This document shows positions 8,499-16,159 of a DNA stretch of 64,000 bases, one piece after another. Within the stretch, counting starts at the first letter, position 1. The number at the start of each line of letters is the position of its first letter. Both the position numbers and the translations under genes were made by a program. The notes under the pieces were generated by a model. That model made no database searches. It was not told where the DNA came from and saw only the letters and a program-made list of their open reading frames with translations. The stretch covers positions 248,001 through 312,000 of the forward strand of contig CBFIAU010000001.1 in the NCBI GenBank assembly GCA_965660675.1. The letters are read 5' to 3'. The stretch is from UBA12202 sp002691725. Its GTDB lineage: Bacteria; Pseudomonadota; Alphaproteobacteria; Puniceispirillales; UBA1172.

Positions 8499-9671
8499 AT
8501 GTCTTATTCACAAGATAATATGATCCCATTTATTGATCTAGCGGCACAACAAGCGCCTATCCGATCTGATATTGATAAGGCTATTCAGGCTGTTCTTGAT
8601 CATGGCCGATATATTATGGGGCCAGAAATTGAACAGTTAGAGTACAAACTAGCCGAGTTTACAGGATCAAAACATGTTGTCAGCACATCAAGCGGAACCG
8701 ATGCGTTGCTGTTATGTCTGATGGCATTAGGGCTTAAACCCGGCGACGGCGTCATTGTTCCCAGCTTTAGCTTTGCCGCCAGTGCTGAGGTGATGCCGTG
8801 CTTGGGAGCTATCCCTGTTTTTGGTGATGTTGATCGCCATAGTTTCACGCTTGATCCAACACGGCTTGCTGATGCGAAAGCGAGCGCTGATGCGCTGGGG
8901 GTTAATGTTGTTGGCATTATTCCTGTGGGGCTATTCGGGCAGCCTGCCAATATGCCCGCCATTCAGGATTTCGCCAATGCTCATGGATTATGGGTGCTTG
9001 ATGATGCGGCACAATCGCTAGGCGCAACTCAGCAAAATCGGCAGGTTGGGCAATTGGCAAAGGCTACCGCCACCAGCTTTTTCCCGGCAAAGCCATTAGG
9101 GTGCTATGGCGATGGTGGGGCTTTATTTACCGATGATGATGGCCTGGCCGAGATCGCTAAATCGGCGCGTGTTCACGGCATGGGGAAAAACCGCTATGAT
9201 TATGAGCGGATTGGCATGACGGCGCGATTGGATACGATCCAGGCCGCTGTTTTGCTGGAAAAATTGAAGATATTCCCCGATGAGCTGGCGCGAAGGCAAT
9301 CTCGCGCTGACCGATATAACGCCGCGCTCAAAGATATCGTTATCCCCCAATATCTAGCCAGTGATACGACATCAAGCTGGGCGCAATATTGCTTTCTGCT
9401 GCCGCAACATGTCGACAGGGATATGGTGCAAAAGCGGCTGATGGAAAAAGGCATTCCTTCGGTTGTTTATTATAAAATGGGAATACATGAACACGCGCCA
9501 TATGCCGCCTATCCTCTCGCCAAAGCGGCTGATGGAAAAAATGATCGCTTGCCCGTGACCGCTGAGCTATGTCAGCGGATTTTGTCACTGCCATTTCATG
9601 CCTGGCTCGATGATGTGACGCAGGATTATATCACCGATCATGTTGCCGCCATCATGGATGATCTGGCCTGA
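8499..9671 (+). CDS. DegT/DnrJ/EryC1/StrS-family sugar aminotransferase
   Basis: PLP-dependent aminotransferase acting on nucleotide-linked keto-sugars, 390 residues. Seen: MIPFIDLAAQQAPIRSDI start, HGRYIMGPEIEQLE, STSSGTDALLLCLMALGL (cofactor phosphate loop), VLDDAAQSLGA with the pyridine-nitrogen Asp, and SFFPAKPLGCYGDGGAL with Lys198 as the Schiff-base lysine. Start ATG 8499 follows an AAGAAAGG site. It closely resembles WbpE/WlbC-type enzymes and is coupled to the oxidoreductase upstream. Its stop codon lies inside the left arm of an inverted repeat that encloses a minisatellite. Confidence 0.9.
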   Translation: MSYSQDNMIPFIDLAAQQAPIRSDIDKAIQAVLDHGRYIMGPEIEQLEYKLAEFTGSKHVVSTSSGTDALLLCLMALGLKPGDGVIVPSFSFAASAEVMPCLGAIPVFGDVDRHSFTLDPTRLADAKASADALGVNVVGIIPVGLFGQPANMPAIQDFANAHGLWVLDDAAQSLGATQQNRQVGQLAKATATSFFPAKPLGCYGDGGALFTDDDGLAEIAKSARVHGMGKNRYDYERIGMTARLDTIQAAVLLEKLKIFPDELARRQSRADRYNAALKDIVIPQYLASDTTSSWAQYCFLLPQHVDRDMVQKRLMEKGIPSVVYYKMGIHEHAPYAAYPLAKAADGKNDRLPVTAELCQRILSLPFHAWLDDVTQDYITDHVAAIMDDLA

Positions 9672-9740
9672 TCCTCGCCAGTCACTCGCCAGTCACTCGC
9701 CAGTCACTCGCCAGTCACTCGCCAGTCAGGATCACAGGCC
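9665..9740. repeat. Five 11-bp tandem repeats inside an inverted repeat
   Basis: Unit TCGCCAGTCAC is repeated about five times head to tail (9675-9727, last copy partial). It is bracketed by GGCCTGATCCT (9665-9675) and AGGATCACAGGCC (9728-9740), which pair except for a 2-base bulge. The repeats therefore form the loop of a potential hairpin at the 3' end of the aminotransferase gene, whose TGA stop is within the left arm. No T-run follows, so termination is not proven. Confidence 0.85.
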
Positions 9741-10131
9741 ATTAAAGCATCCCTTCCGGGGAGCAGTTATTTATGGACACGTTGCGGTCTGGCTCTGGTT
9801 GGATGTGGCGGCGGTGCTGAAAATACACCGCCCCATTAGTAAACCTGCGGCTGCCGTTTTTGGCTCTTTTTTTGAGCTAGAAGCTCTTTGAGACCTGCCT
9901 GAACTCTGGCCGGGGGCTGGTTTTGCGCTTTTGCTTTCGCTGCCGCTTGACTTTGCGATAATCCTCACGTAGTAACGTAGAAATTGTGTTGTTAGGTGCT
10001 TGATGTGAACGCATTCCAGTCTCCTGAAACGATGCTATTTTTGGAAGCGTATGTTCCCAAAAGTGGCGTTCTTAGGGCTAGCTGGGGAAAATTTAGCATT
10101 ATATATCAATGGCTTAACACATGGTGCGGAT
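9741..10131. other. Intergenic region with a small ORF and a GC hairpin
   Basis: Besides the 45-codon minus-strand ORF at 9877-10014, this spacer holds an inverted repeat GGCGGTG (9810-9816) / CACCGCC (9826-9832) with a 9-base loop. It lies downstream of that ORF and has no obvious T-run. The 117 bp between the small ORF and the tRNA show nothing else recognisable, although the tRNA promoter must be there. Confidence 0.45.
9877..10014 (-). CDS. Small highly basic protein, 45 aa, unknown
   Basis: ATG 10014 is preceded by a near-ideal ribosome site (CAGGAGACTGGA before the ATG). The frame encodes 45 residues ending at TAG 9877. The centre, REDYRKVKRQRKQKRKT, is extremely rich in Lys and Arg, which suggests RNA or ribosome contact, but I recognise no family. 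A longer overlapping frame (9771-9968) in another register has no comparable start site and was not preferred. The short length and lack of a known homologue keep confidence modest. Confidence 0.45.
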   Translation of the reverse strand: MRSHQAPNNTISTLLREDYRKVKRQRKQKRKTSPRPEFRQVSKSF

Positions 10132-10206
10132 GCGGGTGTAGCTCAGGGGTAGAGCATTACCTTGCCAAGGTAAGGGTCGTGAGTTCGAATCTCATCACCC
10201 GCTCCA
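10132..10206 (+). tRNA. tRNA-Gly (anticodon GCC)
   Basis: Cloverleaf by eye: acceptor GCGGGTG pairs with CACCCGC, D-arm GCTC...GAGC, anticodon stem TTACC/GGTAA around TTGCCAA with anticodon GCC, T-arm GTGAG-TTCGAAT-CTCAT, discriminator T, and an encoded CCA end (10204-10206). Decodes GGC and GGU. It is flanked on the 3' side by minisatellite sequence beginning 12 bp downstream. Confidence 0.97.
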
Positions 10207-10218
10207 ATTTCCAAGTTT

Positions 10219-10308
10219 CAAGGCTCCACGTATCAAGGCTCAAGGTATCAAGGCTCCTTGCATCAAGGCTCCACGTATCAAGGCTCCACGTATCAAAGCT
10301 CAAGAGAC
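10219..10308. repeat. Six 15-bp tandem repeats downstream of tRNA-Gly
   Basis: Unit CAAGGCTCCACGTAT, with copies at 10219, 10234, 10249, 10264, 10279 and 10294. Copies 1, 4 and 5 are identical; the others differ in the last 7 bases, and the sixth is degenerate. It may extend as weak copies on both sides (from 10204 and to about 10317). The rest of the spacer up to 10449 shows no gene or RNA feature. Confidence 0.92.
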
Positions 10309-10449
10309 CAAGTTTGCTTTCCCCAAATACGGCAGCACATAAAAAGTGTAATGCCAACTCAGCCAGTGAGGGGCTAGTTCATATCAAAACCGCGCTTGAA
10401 AGGCCGAGTTTATGAGTCTGGGGTCAACCTTCTTGTTTGGCGCTCTAAA

Positions 10450-10941
10450 TTAAATCGTATTCTCGGCATGATTGAGGTGCGTTAATCTCAAATCCTCAAA
10501 CAAATTTTCTTCATAAGAAGACAATGGCCTCTTCATGTTTTCTGGAATTGAAGTTGCTGTCGGAGAAGTAGCTGCCGAAGAAGTAGCTGTGGGAGAAGGC
10601 GCAGTATGCTTTTTCCCAAACCTGAACATTTCCACCATAATTGGGACTAAGTCCATTCCCTTCGAAGTCAAAGAATAAATTTTACGTTGTGAATGCGTTG
10701 GGTCGTCAGATGTACACAGCAATTCAAGGTCGCACATTCGTTTTAACCGTTTTGCCAAAGTGGCAGAAGAAATATTTTCATTATTGTTAATCAAAATCGA
10801 ATTAAAGCTTCTTCGGTTATGAATAACAATATCGCGAAGAACAAGTACTGACCAATGGTCTGCAATCACCTCTGCAGCAAAGGAAATTGGACAATGGCTT
10901 TTGGCCTTGGATGTTATGTTTAATTTTATCATTTGATTCAT
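10450..10941 (-). CDS. HxlR-family transcriptional regulator
   Basis: Winged-helix regulator of the HxlR/MarR-like group, 163 residues. Seen: CPISFAAEVIADHWSVLVL followed by the conserved R-D, then RRSFNSIL, ISSATLAKRLKRM and KIYSLTSKGMDL, the standard HxlR order. After the DNA-binding domain comes a low-complexity Ser/Pro/Thr/Ala linker (about residues 115-131) made of pentapeptide repeats, then a polar tail. It faces the secreted protein / RND gene set across a 263-bp spacer containing a perfect palindrome, so it probably regulates itself and those genes. HxlR proteins often sense reactive aldehydes, quinones or thiol stress; the signal here is unknown. Confidence 0.85.
   Translation of the reverse strand: MNQMIKLNITSKAKSHCPISFAAEVIADHWSVLVLRDIVIHNRRSFNSILINNNENISSATLAKRLKRMCDLELLCTSDDPTHSQRKIYSLTSKGMDLVPIMVEMFRFGKKHTAPSPTATSSAATSPTATSIPENMKRPLSSYEENLFEDLRLTHLNHAENTI
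10553..10597. repeat. Three 15-bp tandem repeats inside the HxlR gene
   Basis: Copies at 10553-10567, 10568-10582 and 10583-10597, consensus GTAGCTGTSGGAGAA on the plus strand, in frame with the minus-strand gene. They encode the pentapeptide series S-P-T-A-T / S-S-A-A-T / S-P-T-A-T. Because the unit is 15 bp, changes in copy number would lengthen or shorten the linker without breaking the frame. Confidence 0.85.
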
Positions 10942-11007
10942 AGTTTTTCTCTCAAACGAAAATTGACAATAACGAGGTTGGAATATAACTTATCTAAACC
11001 CTGCTTA

Positions 11008-11027
11008 ATTTGAAAGTAGTTTCAAAT
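11008..11027. promoter_or_regulatory. Perfect 20-bp palindrome, candidate HxlR operator
   Basis: ATTTGAAA and TTTCAAAT, 8-base arms around GTAG, lie 67 bp upstream of the HxlR start and 178 bp upstream of the secreted-protein start. Dimeric winged-helix regulators of this type bind such dyads. Position between divergent genes supports an operator, but the link is inferred. Confidence 0.5.
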
Positions 11028-11069
11028 AAATAAAGGATTTTAGGATACTATCCCATTAATATGAAAATG

Positions 11070-11086
11070 GTGACTAGTCCAGTCAC
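11070..11086. promoter_or_regulatory. Second inverted repeat in the HxlR / secreted-protein spacer
   Basis: GTGACT (11070-11075) and AGTCAC (11081-11086) with a 5-base spacer. It could be a second regulator site or a weak hairpin in the leader of the downstream gene. Confidence 0.35.
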
Positions 11087-11204
11087 AATTCAGAATAAAG
11101 GGAAAATTAATTATGATGGTAAAGCTTACTCAAGACCTGTCACGTGGAAGGAACCCCCTTTTTTAAGTGTCTTAGAAAATCTGAATTATAGATAGGAGAT
11201 CTAA

Positions 11205-11669
11205 ATGATAAACAAAATTAATGGAGTATTAACTGCGATAATTTTAGCGACTTCAGGGTCAGTTGCTCTCGCTGACGGTCACTACAACGGCCAAGGCTTT
11301 ACCAGCATTGTTTCCTCAACAACTATTGAAGGAAAATCCGGATCAATTGTCCATATGATTGCCGAAGATTTTTGGCAATATCAAAACGCACCTGAGGGGT
11401 GGCCCACCGCAGCCATGGCAACTTGCCATTTCACTATGTTGATGGTGGCGGGAGAGCAAGCTCCTTCGACGATTAATGGCATTTGTGAGTCAGTCGACCC
11501 GGATGGAGATGCTTCGGTATGGGTTGCAGAAATTGATCCAAGCACAGGAATTGGCAACGGGAATTTGACTAGCGGCACAGGCAAATACAAAGGGATAACG
11601 GCTTTGCCAACATTTCAAACCACATTCCAGATTGATGCAACGCATAGCATTTACGACTTTAAGTGGTAG
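11205..11669 (+). CDS. Secreted beta-barrel-like protein, unknown function
   Basis: A 154-residue protein with a clear signal peptide (about residues 1-23, ending SVALADG) and an all-beta-looking mature part. The segment GNGNLTSGTGKYKGITALP resembles the G-x-G-K-Y-x-G turn found in allene-oxide-cyclase-like or DUF3224-type small barrels, but the match is loose. Two Cys residues (mature region) could form a disulfide. ATG 11205 has a strong site (TAGGAGATCTAA). It lies between the HxlR palindrome and the RND exporter, 109 bp before the latter, and is probably controlled with it. Confidence 0.65.
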   Translation: MINKINGVLTAIILATSGSVALADGHYNGQGFTSIVSSTTIEGKSGSIVHMIAEDFWQYQNAPEGWPTAAMATCHFTMLMVAGEQAPSTINGICESVDPDGDASVWVAEIDPSTGIGNGNLTSGTGKYKGITALPTFQTTFQIDATHSIYDFKW

Positions 11670-11778
11670 GGTATCAAAAAATGTAATCGAATATAAAAAC
11701 ATGACATGGCCCGGGACTACTACTGGGCTATGTTATGTATGCATGCAGTTTAGTTGATCTTTTTTATAGGGTACCACA

Positions 11779-14124
11779 ATGACAAAGCAAAATGCTTCTT
11801 ACGGCGAATGGATTTTGAAATATAGATTTCTGGTATTGGGTCTTGTTACAGCTTTAACTTTGCTTGGTGCCGCAGGTGCTCAGTTTCTTTACTTTGACAA
11901 TGATTACAGAGTGTTCTTTGGTAAAGAGAACCCTCAACTCATAGCATTTGAGCAAATCCAGCAGACCTATACCAAGATTGATAACGTTAACTTTGCCGTT
12001 GATCCAATTTCAGGCAAAGCTAACGCGCCTGAGGTGCTGGCCGCTGTTGAGGAGTTGACCGACATTGCGTGGCAACTTCCTTTTTCCATCCGGGTTGATA
12101 GCCTGTCAAATTATCAGCATACCGAGGTTGAAGGTGATGATCTGATTGTTCGGGATTTATATACTGATGCCATGTCAATGAGCGCTGATGATCAAGCTTT
12201 GGTTGATCGTGTGAGCACGACTGAGCCAGCTCTGGAAGGAAAAATTCATGATAAGCAACATCGGGCGACATCGGTAAATGCAACCATTCAGATGCCAGGT
12301 AAAAGCGCTGACGAGGTTGCCATTGTGGCGGCCGCTGCACGAGAAATGGCTGCCGAGATCGAAGCCAAGCATAATGTCAAAATTCGTTTGGGAGGTGTTA
12401 TTTTTCTGAATAATGCGTTTCTGGAATCATCAATGCTGGACATGGCAACATTGGTACCGGCGATGTATTTGGTCATTTTGATTGTCGCTTATTTATTGCT
12501 TAGATCGATAATGGCAACCGTTTTGGTGCTGTTTGTTGTTATGCCAAGTATCATGGTGGCTATGGGCGCTGGTGGGTGGATGGGCATTGGCCTGACGCCG
12601 CCATCGGCCAGTGCGCCAACGATTATCACCACCCTTGCTGTCGCCGACTCAATCCATTTATTGGTAAGTATGTTCAACCGGATGCGGGCAGGGCATAGTC
12701 AACGCGACAGCTTGCTTTACAGCATACAAGTTAATGGGAAACCTATTTTTATAACCAGTCTGACCACGGCTCTGGGTTTTCTGTCGATGAATTTTTCAGA
12801 TTCCCCACCGTTTCACGACCTGGGTAATATGACAGCCATAGGCGTTATGGCTGCCTGGATATATTCAATCGTTCTATTACCTGTTCTTATCAGCTTTGTG
12901 CCGCTGAAATCAAAAGCCACTTTGGGAAAGCTTGATGATAAAATGGGCAAGCTTGGTGTCTTTGTCGCCTCGCGTTACAAGTCGGTTCTAGCTGTCAGTG
13001 TTATTATCTCAGTTAGTGTTCTGTCGCTTATTCCACTCAATGAAATCAATGATGACTTTGTTAAATATTTTGATGAGTCCGTCCAGTATCGTCAGGATAC
13101 TGACTGGATCAGCCGCAATCTAACAGGTGCAAATCAGGTGCAATTTAGTTTGCCTGCTGGCGAATCCAATGGTGTTAGCGATCCGGTCTTTATTGAAAAA
13201 GTATCTGATTTTACAGCCTGGGCGCACAACGAGCCTGTCGTAACACATGTTCAATCTATTTCAGACACCTTTAAGCGTCTTAATCGTGATCTGAACGGCG
13301 GCGACCCGACTTTTTACCGGGTGCCTGATACGCGGGAACTTGCCGCCCAATATCTGCTTTTATATGAGCTATCCTTGCCATTCGGTTTGGATTTGAACAA
13401 TCAACTTGATATCAGCAAATCATCAACACAGGTTATTGTCACAATTGACGATATGACCACGAATGAACTTCGCGCCTGGATTGCACGGGCTGAAAGCTAC
13501 CTTGCGGATGAGCTTGATTTTAACCTGACAGCTGTTGGACCTACAGTAATGTTTGCCTATATCTCTGAGCGAAATATTCAAAGTATGCTGCTGGGAACCC
13601 TTGTTGCCGTTTTTCTGATTAGTGGTGTTATTCTGATCGCCTTACGTGATGTCCGACTTGGGATCATCAGCCTGGTACCTAATTTGCTGCCTGCGGCACT
13701 CGCCTTTGGCCTTTGGGGTTTGCTTGTCGGGCAGGTCAATATGGCCGTAGCTGTTGTTGCGGGTATGGCGCTTGGCGTTGTGGTTGACGATAGCGTTCAT
13801 TTTCTCAGCAAATATCAGATTGCTCGACGCAAATTAAAATTGTCTGCGCATGATGCTGTCATTTCGGCGTTTAATGGCGTTGGAACGGCACTTGTTGTCA
13901 CAACCCTGATACTAACAGCAGGTTTTGCTATTCTGGCGCAGTCAACCTTTGGCGTGAACAGCTATATGGCAATGTTAACAGGCATAGCCCTTGTTATAGC
14001 TTTGATTGTTGATATGACTTTGCTCCCGGCATTGCTGATTGCCCTTGATAAGGATAAAAAAGAAACCACAGTCGTAATGGGCGCTACGGAAATAGGTACT
14101 AAAGAAGCACCACAAAATGCTTAA
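11779..14124 (+). CDS. RND-superfamily (MMPL-like) exporter
   Basis: Inner-membrane proton-driven transporter of the hydrophobe/RND 'predicted exporter' group, 781 residues. It has two repeats, each with one TM helix, a large periplasmic loop, then a five-helix bundle. The proton-relay TM motifs are visible as TTLAVADSIHLLVSMFNRM in half one and LGVVVDDSVHFLSKYQ in half two. Proteins of this type commonly act with a LolA-like periplasmic protein and an outer-membrane barrel to move lipids or hydrophobic compounds; exactly those two genes follow (28 bp and then a 4-bp overlap). Transport direction and substrate are not readable here. Confidence 0.87.
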   Translation: MTKQNASYGEWILKYRFLVLGLVTALTLLGAAGAQFLYFDNDYRVFFGKENPQLIAFEQIQQTYTKIDNVNFAVDPISGKANAPEVLAAVEELTDIAWQLPFSIRVDSLSNYQHTEVEGDDLIVRDLYTDAMSMSADDQALVDRVSTTEPALEGKIHDKQHRATSVNATIQMPGKSADEVAIVAAAAREMAAEIEAKHNVKIRLGGVIFLNNAFLESSMLDMATLVPAMYLVILIVAYLLLRSIMATVLVLFVVMPSIMVAMGAGGWMGIGLTPPSASAPTIITTLAVADSIHLLVSMFNRMRAGHSQRDSLLYSIQVNGKPIFITSLTTALGFLSMNFSDSPPFHDLGNMTAIGVMAAWIYSIVLLPVLISFVPLKSKATLGKLDDKMGKLGVFVASRYKSVLAVSVIISVSVLSLIPLNEINDDFVKYFDESVQYRQDTDWISRNLTGANQVQFSLPAGESNGVSDPVFIEKVSDFTAWAHNEPVVTHVQSISDTFKRLNRDLNGGDPTFYRVPDTRELAAQYLLLYELSLPFGLDLNNQLDISKSSTQVIVTIDDMTTNELRAWIARAESYLADELDFNLTAVGPTVMFAYISERNIQSMLLGTLVAVFLISGVILIALRDVRLGIISLVPNLLPAALAFGLWGLLVGQVNMAVAVVAGMALGVVVDDSVHFLSKYQIARRKLKLSAHDAVISAFNGVGTALVVTTLILTAGFAILAQSTFGVNSYMAMLTGIALVIALIVDMTLLPALLIALDKDKKETTVVMGATEIGTKEAPQNA

Positions 14125-14152
14125 GCTCATGATGTTGTCCAAGGAGACTAAA

Positions 14153-14938
14153 ATGAAACTCGCTACTACAACCATGTTTGTCGCAATCGCCTCTGCCTTT
14201 TTGGTAACAGCGGCATTTGCCTCGCCTGAAAAAGGACTAGAGATTGCGATTGAAGCCGATAGCCGTGACAAGGGGTTTGGTGATTCAACCTCGCAGATGA
14301 CAATGATCCTAATGGACAAATATGGCCAATCAACTGAACGTGCGATCCGTAATAGAACGCTTGAGGGTGATAACGAAGGTGATAAGTCTCTGGTGATATT
14401 TGATAGTCCGGGTGATGTGCGCGGCACAGCTTTTCTTTCGCATACAAAAAAGGCTGACTCTGATGACCAATGGCTGTATTTGCCAGCTCTGAAACGCGTT
14501 AAGCGTATCGCCTCGTCAAATAAGGCAGGTCCTTTTATGGGCAGTGAATTTTCGTACGAAGATATCGCCAGTCAGGAAGTTGAAAAATATACCTATAATT
14601 ATCTGCGTGATGAGACGTTGAATGGTCTTGATTGTTTTGTTGTTGAATATGATCCGGTTGACCCCAAAAGTGGTTATAAGCGCCAGATCGTTTGGATGGA
14701 TAAGGCTGAGTACCGCGTTCATAAAATTGAGTTCTATGATCGCAAAGACGTACTTTTGAAAACCTTGACCTATGAAGATTATAATCAATATCTAGATAAA
14801 TTCTGGCGGTCTAATCGTTTGATTATGATTAATCACCAGACAGGCAAGAAAACGGAACTGGTATTTGCCGACTGGAAATTTCAGACCGGTATGACCGAAC
14901 GTGATTTTGAAAAATCCGCATTGAAACGAATACGATGA
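14153..14938 (+). CDS. LolA-like outer-membrane lipoprotein-sorting family protein
   Basis: Periplasmic protein of the LolA-like fold, 261 residues from ATG 14153, chosen because AAGGAGA lies 6 bases upstream and a signal peptide (MKLATTTMFVAIASAFLV, cleaved near AFAS-PE) starts there; a start at 14117 would lack it. Seen: DDQWLYLPALKRVKRIASS, GPFMGSEFSYEDIA and DCFVVEYDPVD...RQIVWMDKAEYRVHKIEFYD, typical of the family that accompanies RND/MMPL exporters. Likely a carrier for hydrophobic cargo between the inner-membrane exporter upstream and the beta-barrel protein downstream. Confidence 0.82.
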   Translation: MKLATTTMFVAIASAFLVTAAFASPEKGLEIAIEADSRDKGFGDSTSQMTMILMDKYGQSTERAIRNRTLEGDNEGDKSLVIFDSPGDVRGTAFLSHTKKADSDDQWLYLPALKRVKRIASSNKAGPFMGSEFSYEDIASQEVEKYTYNYLRDETLNGLDCFVVEYDPVDPKSGYKRQIVWMDKAEYRVHKIEFYDRKDVLLKTLTYEDYNQYLDKFWRSNRLIMINHQTGKKTELVFADWKFQTGMTERDFEKSALKRIR

Positions 14939-16101
14939 TCGCGTTTACTGCTCGCAGCTTTGCTATTGCCTTGTTGTTAGCACAACCGGCTTTTGCTGTT
15001 GAGATTAATGGCACGCTATCATCACGGCTGGATTTTTATCCGGATCATGCTGATGGTACGGCTTCAGAAGGGCGCTCGGCAGAAGTGAAGATCGATGCCT
15101 TTCATGATTTTGGCGAAAGTCGAATTGTGGGTGAATTCATTGCTCGTGGGGATGAAAAAGATAGTGGCCGCCGGATCACTGAAGCCCGACAGGCCTATCT
15201 TCGTACACCGCTAGCAGGATTTGATGTTTTTGTTGGAAATCGTCAGGAGTTTTGGGGCAAGACAGAAAGTAAAAATGTTGTGGACGTTATCAATCAGTCC
15301 GATGCCGCAGCAAATGAGGGTAAATCTGGTAAACTTGGGGCACCATCTATATCGGCTGAGCGCTATTTAGATATTGGTGACCTGCAACTTTGGTATATTT
15401 TCAGTTTTCGCGAAAAAACATTTAATGATAGTGACGCGCATCCAAGCAGTGGACTTCCGGTCAACTCTGCACAATATGCGCGTAAAGATGGCAAGGATGC
15501 AGATGACTTTGCGGCGCGCTTCTCCAGCTTTGCCGGTGATTGGGATCTCTCAGGTAGTGTTTTTTACGGTACCGCCCGTGATCCCATTTTGTCTGTCGCC
15601 AGTGATGGCAGCGCATTAAATCCCTATTACGCTTTGCAAAAATCAATCGGATTGGAAGCCCAATATACAGGTGATGTGACATTGCTCAAATGGGAAAGCC
15701 TTCATGGCACCCAAAGCAGCTTAATTGGCGCGCATGATTTTGCGGCGGCTGTTGCGGGGATTGAATATACTTATTACGGCCCATTTGAAACAATATGGGA
15801 TTTTGGCTTGATTGGTGAAATTCAACATGACGACCGTCCACAGGCCGCCGCCAATCAATTTGTTGTTGCGGGTGTAAGGCTGGTATTTAATGACATTGCA
15901 GACAGCAATATCCTGTTTTTGGCCTCAGTGGATCGTAAAGCGGATCAGTCCTTTGTCTCTTTGGAAGCATCACGACGGATCAATGATGTCACCAGTGTGA
16001 AACTGACCAGCCAGTTTTATAATGCGCGCACAGCCACATCTGCATTTGGGCAGCTATCGGATGATGATGCGGTCACCTTGACGCTAAATATGTTCTTTTA
16101 G
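14935..16101 (+). CDS. Outer-membrane beta-barrel protein of the RND gene set
   Basis: A 388-residue protein with a signal peptide (about 1-21, ending AFAVE), alternating amphipathic strands throughout, and a C-terminal Phe (LTLNMFF) as expected for BAM-assembled barrels. I do not recognise a named family with certainty; DUF1302-like barrels found next to RND/LolA-like pairs are the nearest idea. It overlaps the LolA-like gene by 4 bp (ATGA), so it is translationally coupled. It presumably provides the outer-membrane end of the same envelope transport route. Confidence 0.7.
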   Translation: MIAFTARSFAIALLLAQPAFAVEINGTLSSRLDFYPDHADGTASEGRSAEVKIDAFHDFGESRIVGEFIARGDEKDSGRRITEARQAYLRTPLAGFDVFVGNRQEFWGKTESKNVVDVINQSDAAANEGKSGKLGAPSISAERYLDIGDLQLWYIFSFREKTFNDSDAHPSSGLPVNSAQYARKDGKDADDFAARFSSFAGDWDLSGSVFYGTARDPILSVASDGSALNPYYALQKSIGLEAQYTGDVTLLKWESLHGTQSSLIGAHDFAAAVAGIEYTYYGPFETIWDFGLIGEIQHDDRPQAAANQFVVAGVRLVFNDIADSNILFLASVDRKADQSFVSLEASRRINDVTSVKLTSQFYNARTATSAFGQLSDDDAVTLTLNMFF

Positions 16102-16159
16102 AACCATATGTGGTTAAGGGTTATTTTTTCATTATCTTTGGTGTTGGTGTTTGCTTTTA

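Noticed and set aside
9771..9968. 65-aa minus-strand ORF overlapping the small basic gene
   Set aside because: It has no ribosome site and a low-complexity Ser/Ala/Lys composition; the 45-aa frame with CAGGAGA fits better.
10219..10308. CRISPR array
   Set aside because: Repeats are 15 bp and directly adjacent, without unique spacers, and no cas genes are present.
11103..11204. Short upstream ORF before the secreted protein gene
   Set aside because: About 17 codons without a ribosome site; no support beyond an ATG.
16102..16135. Terminator after the beta-barrel gene
   Set aside because: The AACCA/TGGTT stem is only 5 bp and the T-run comes some 12 bases later.
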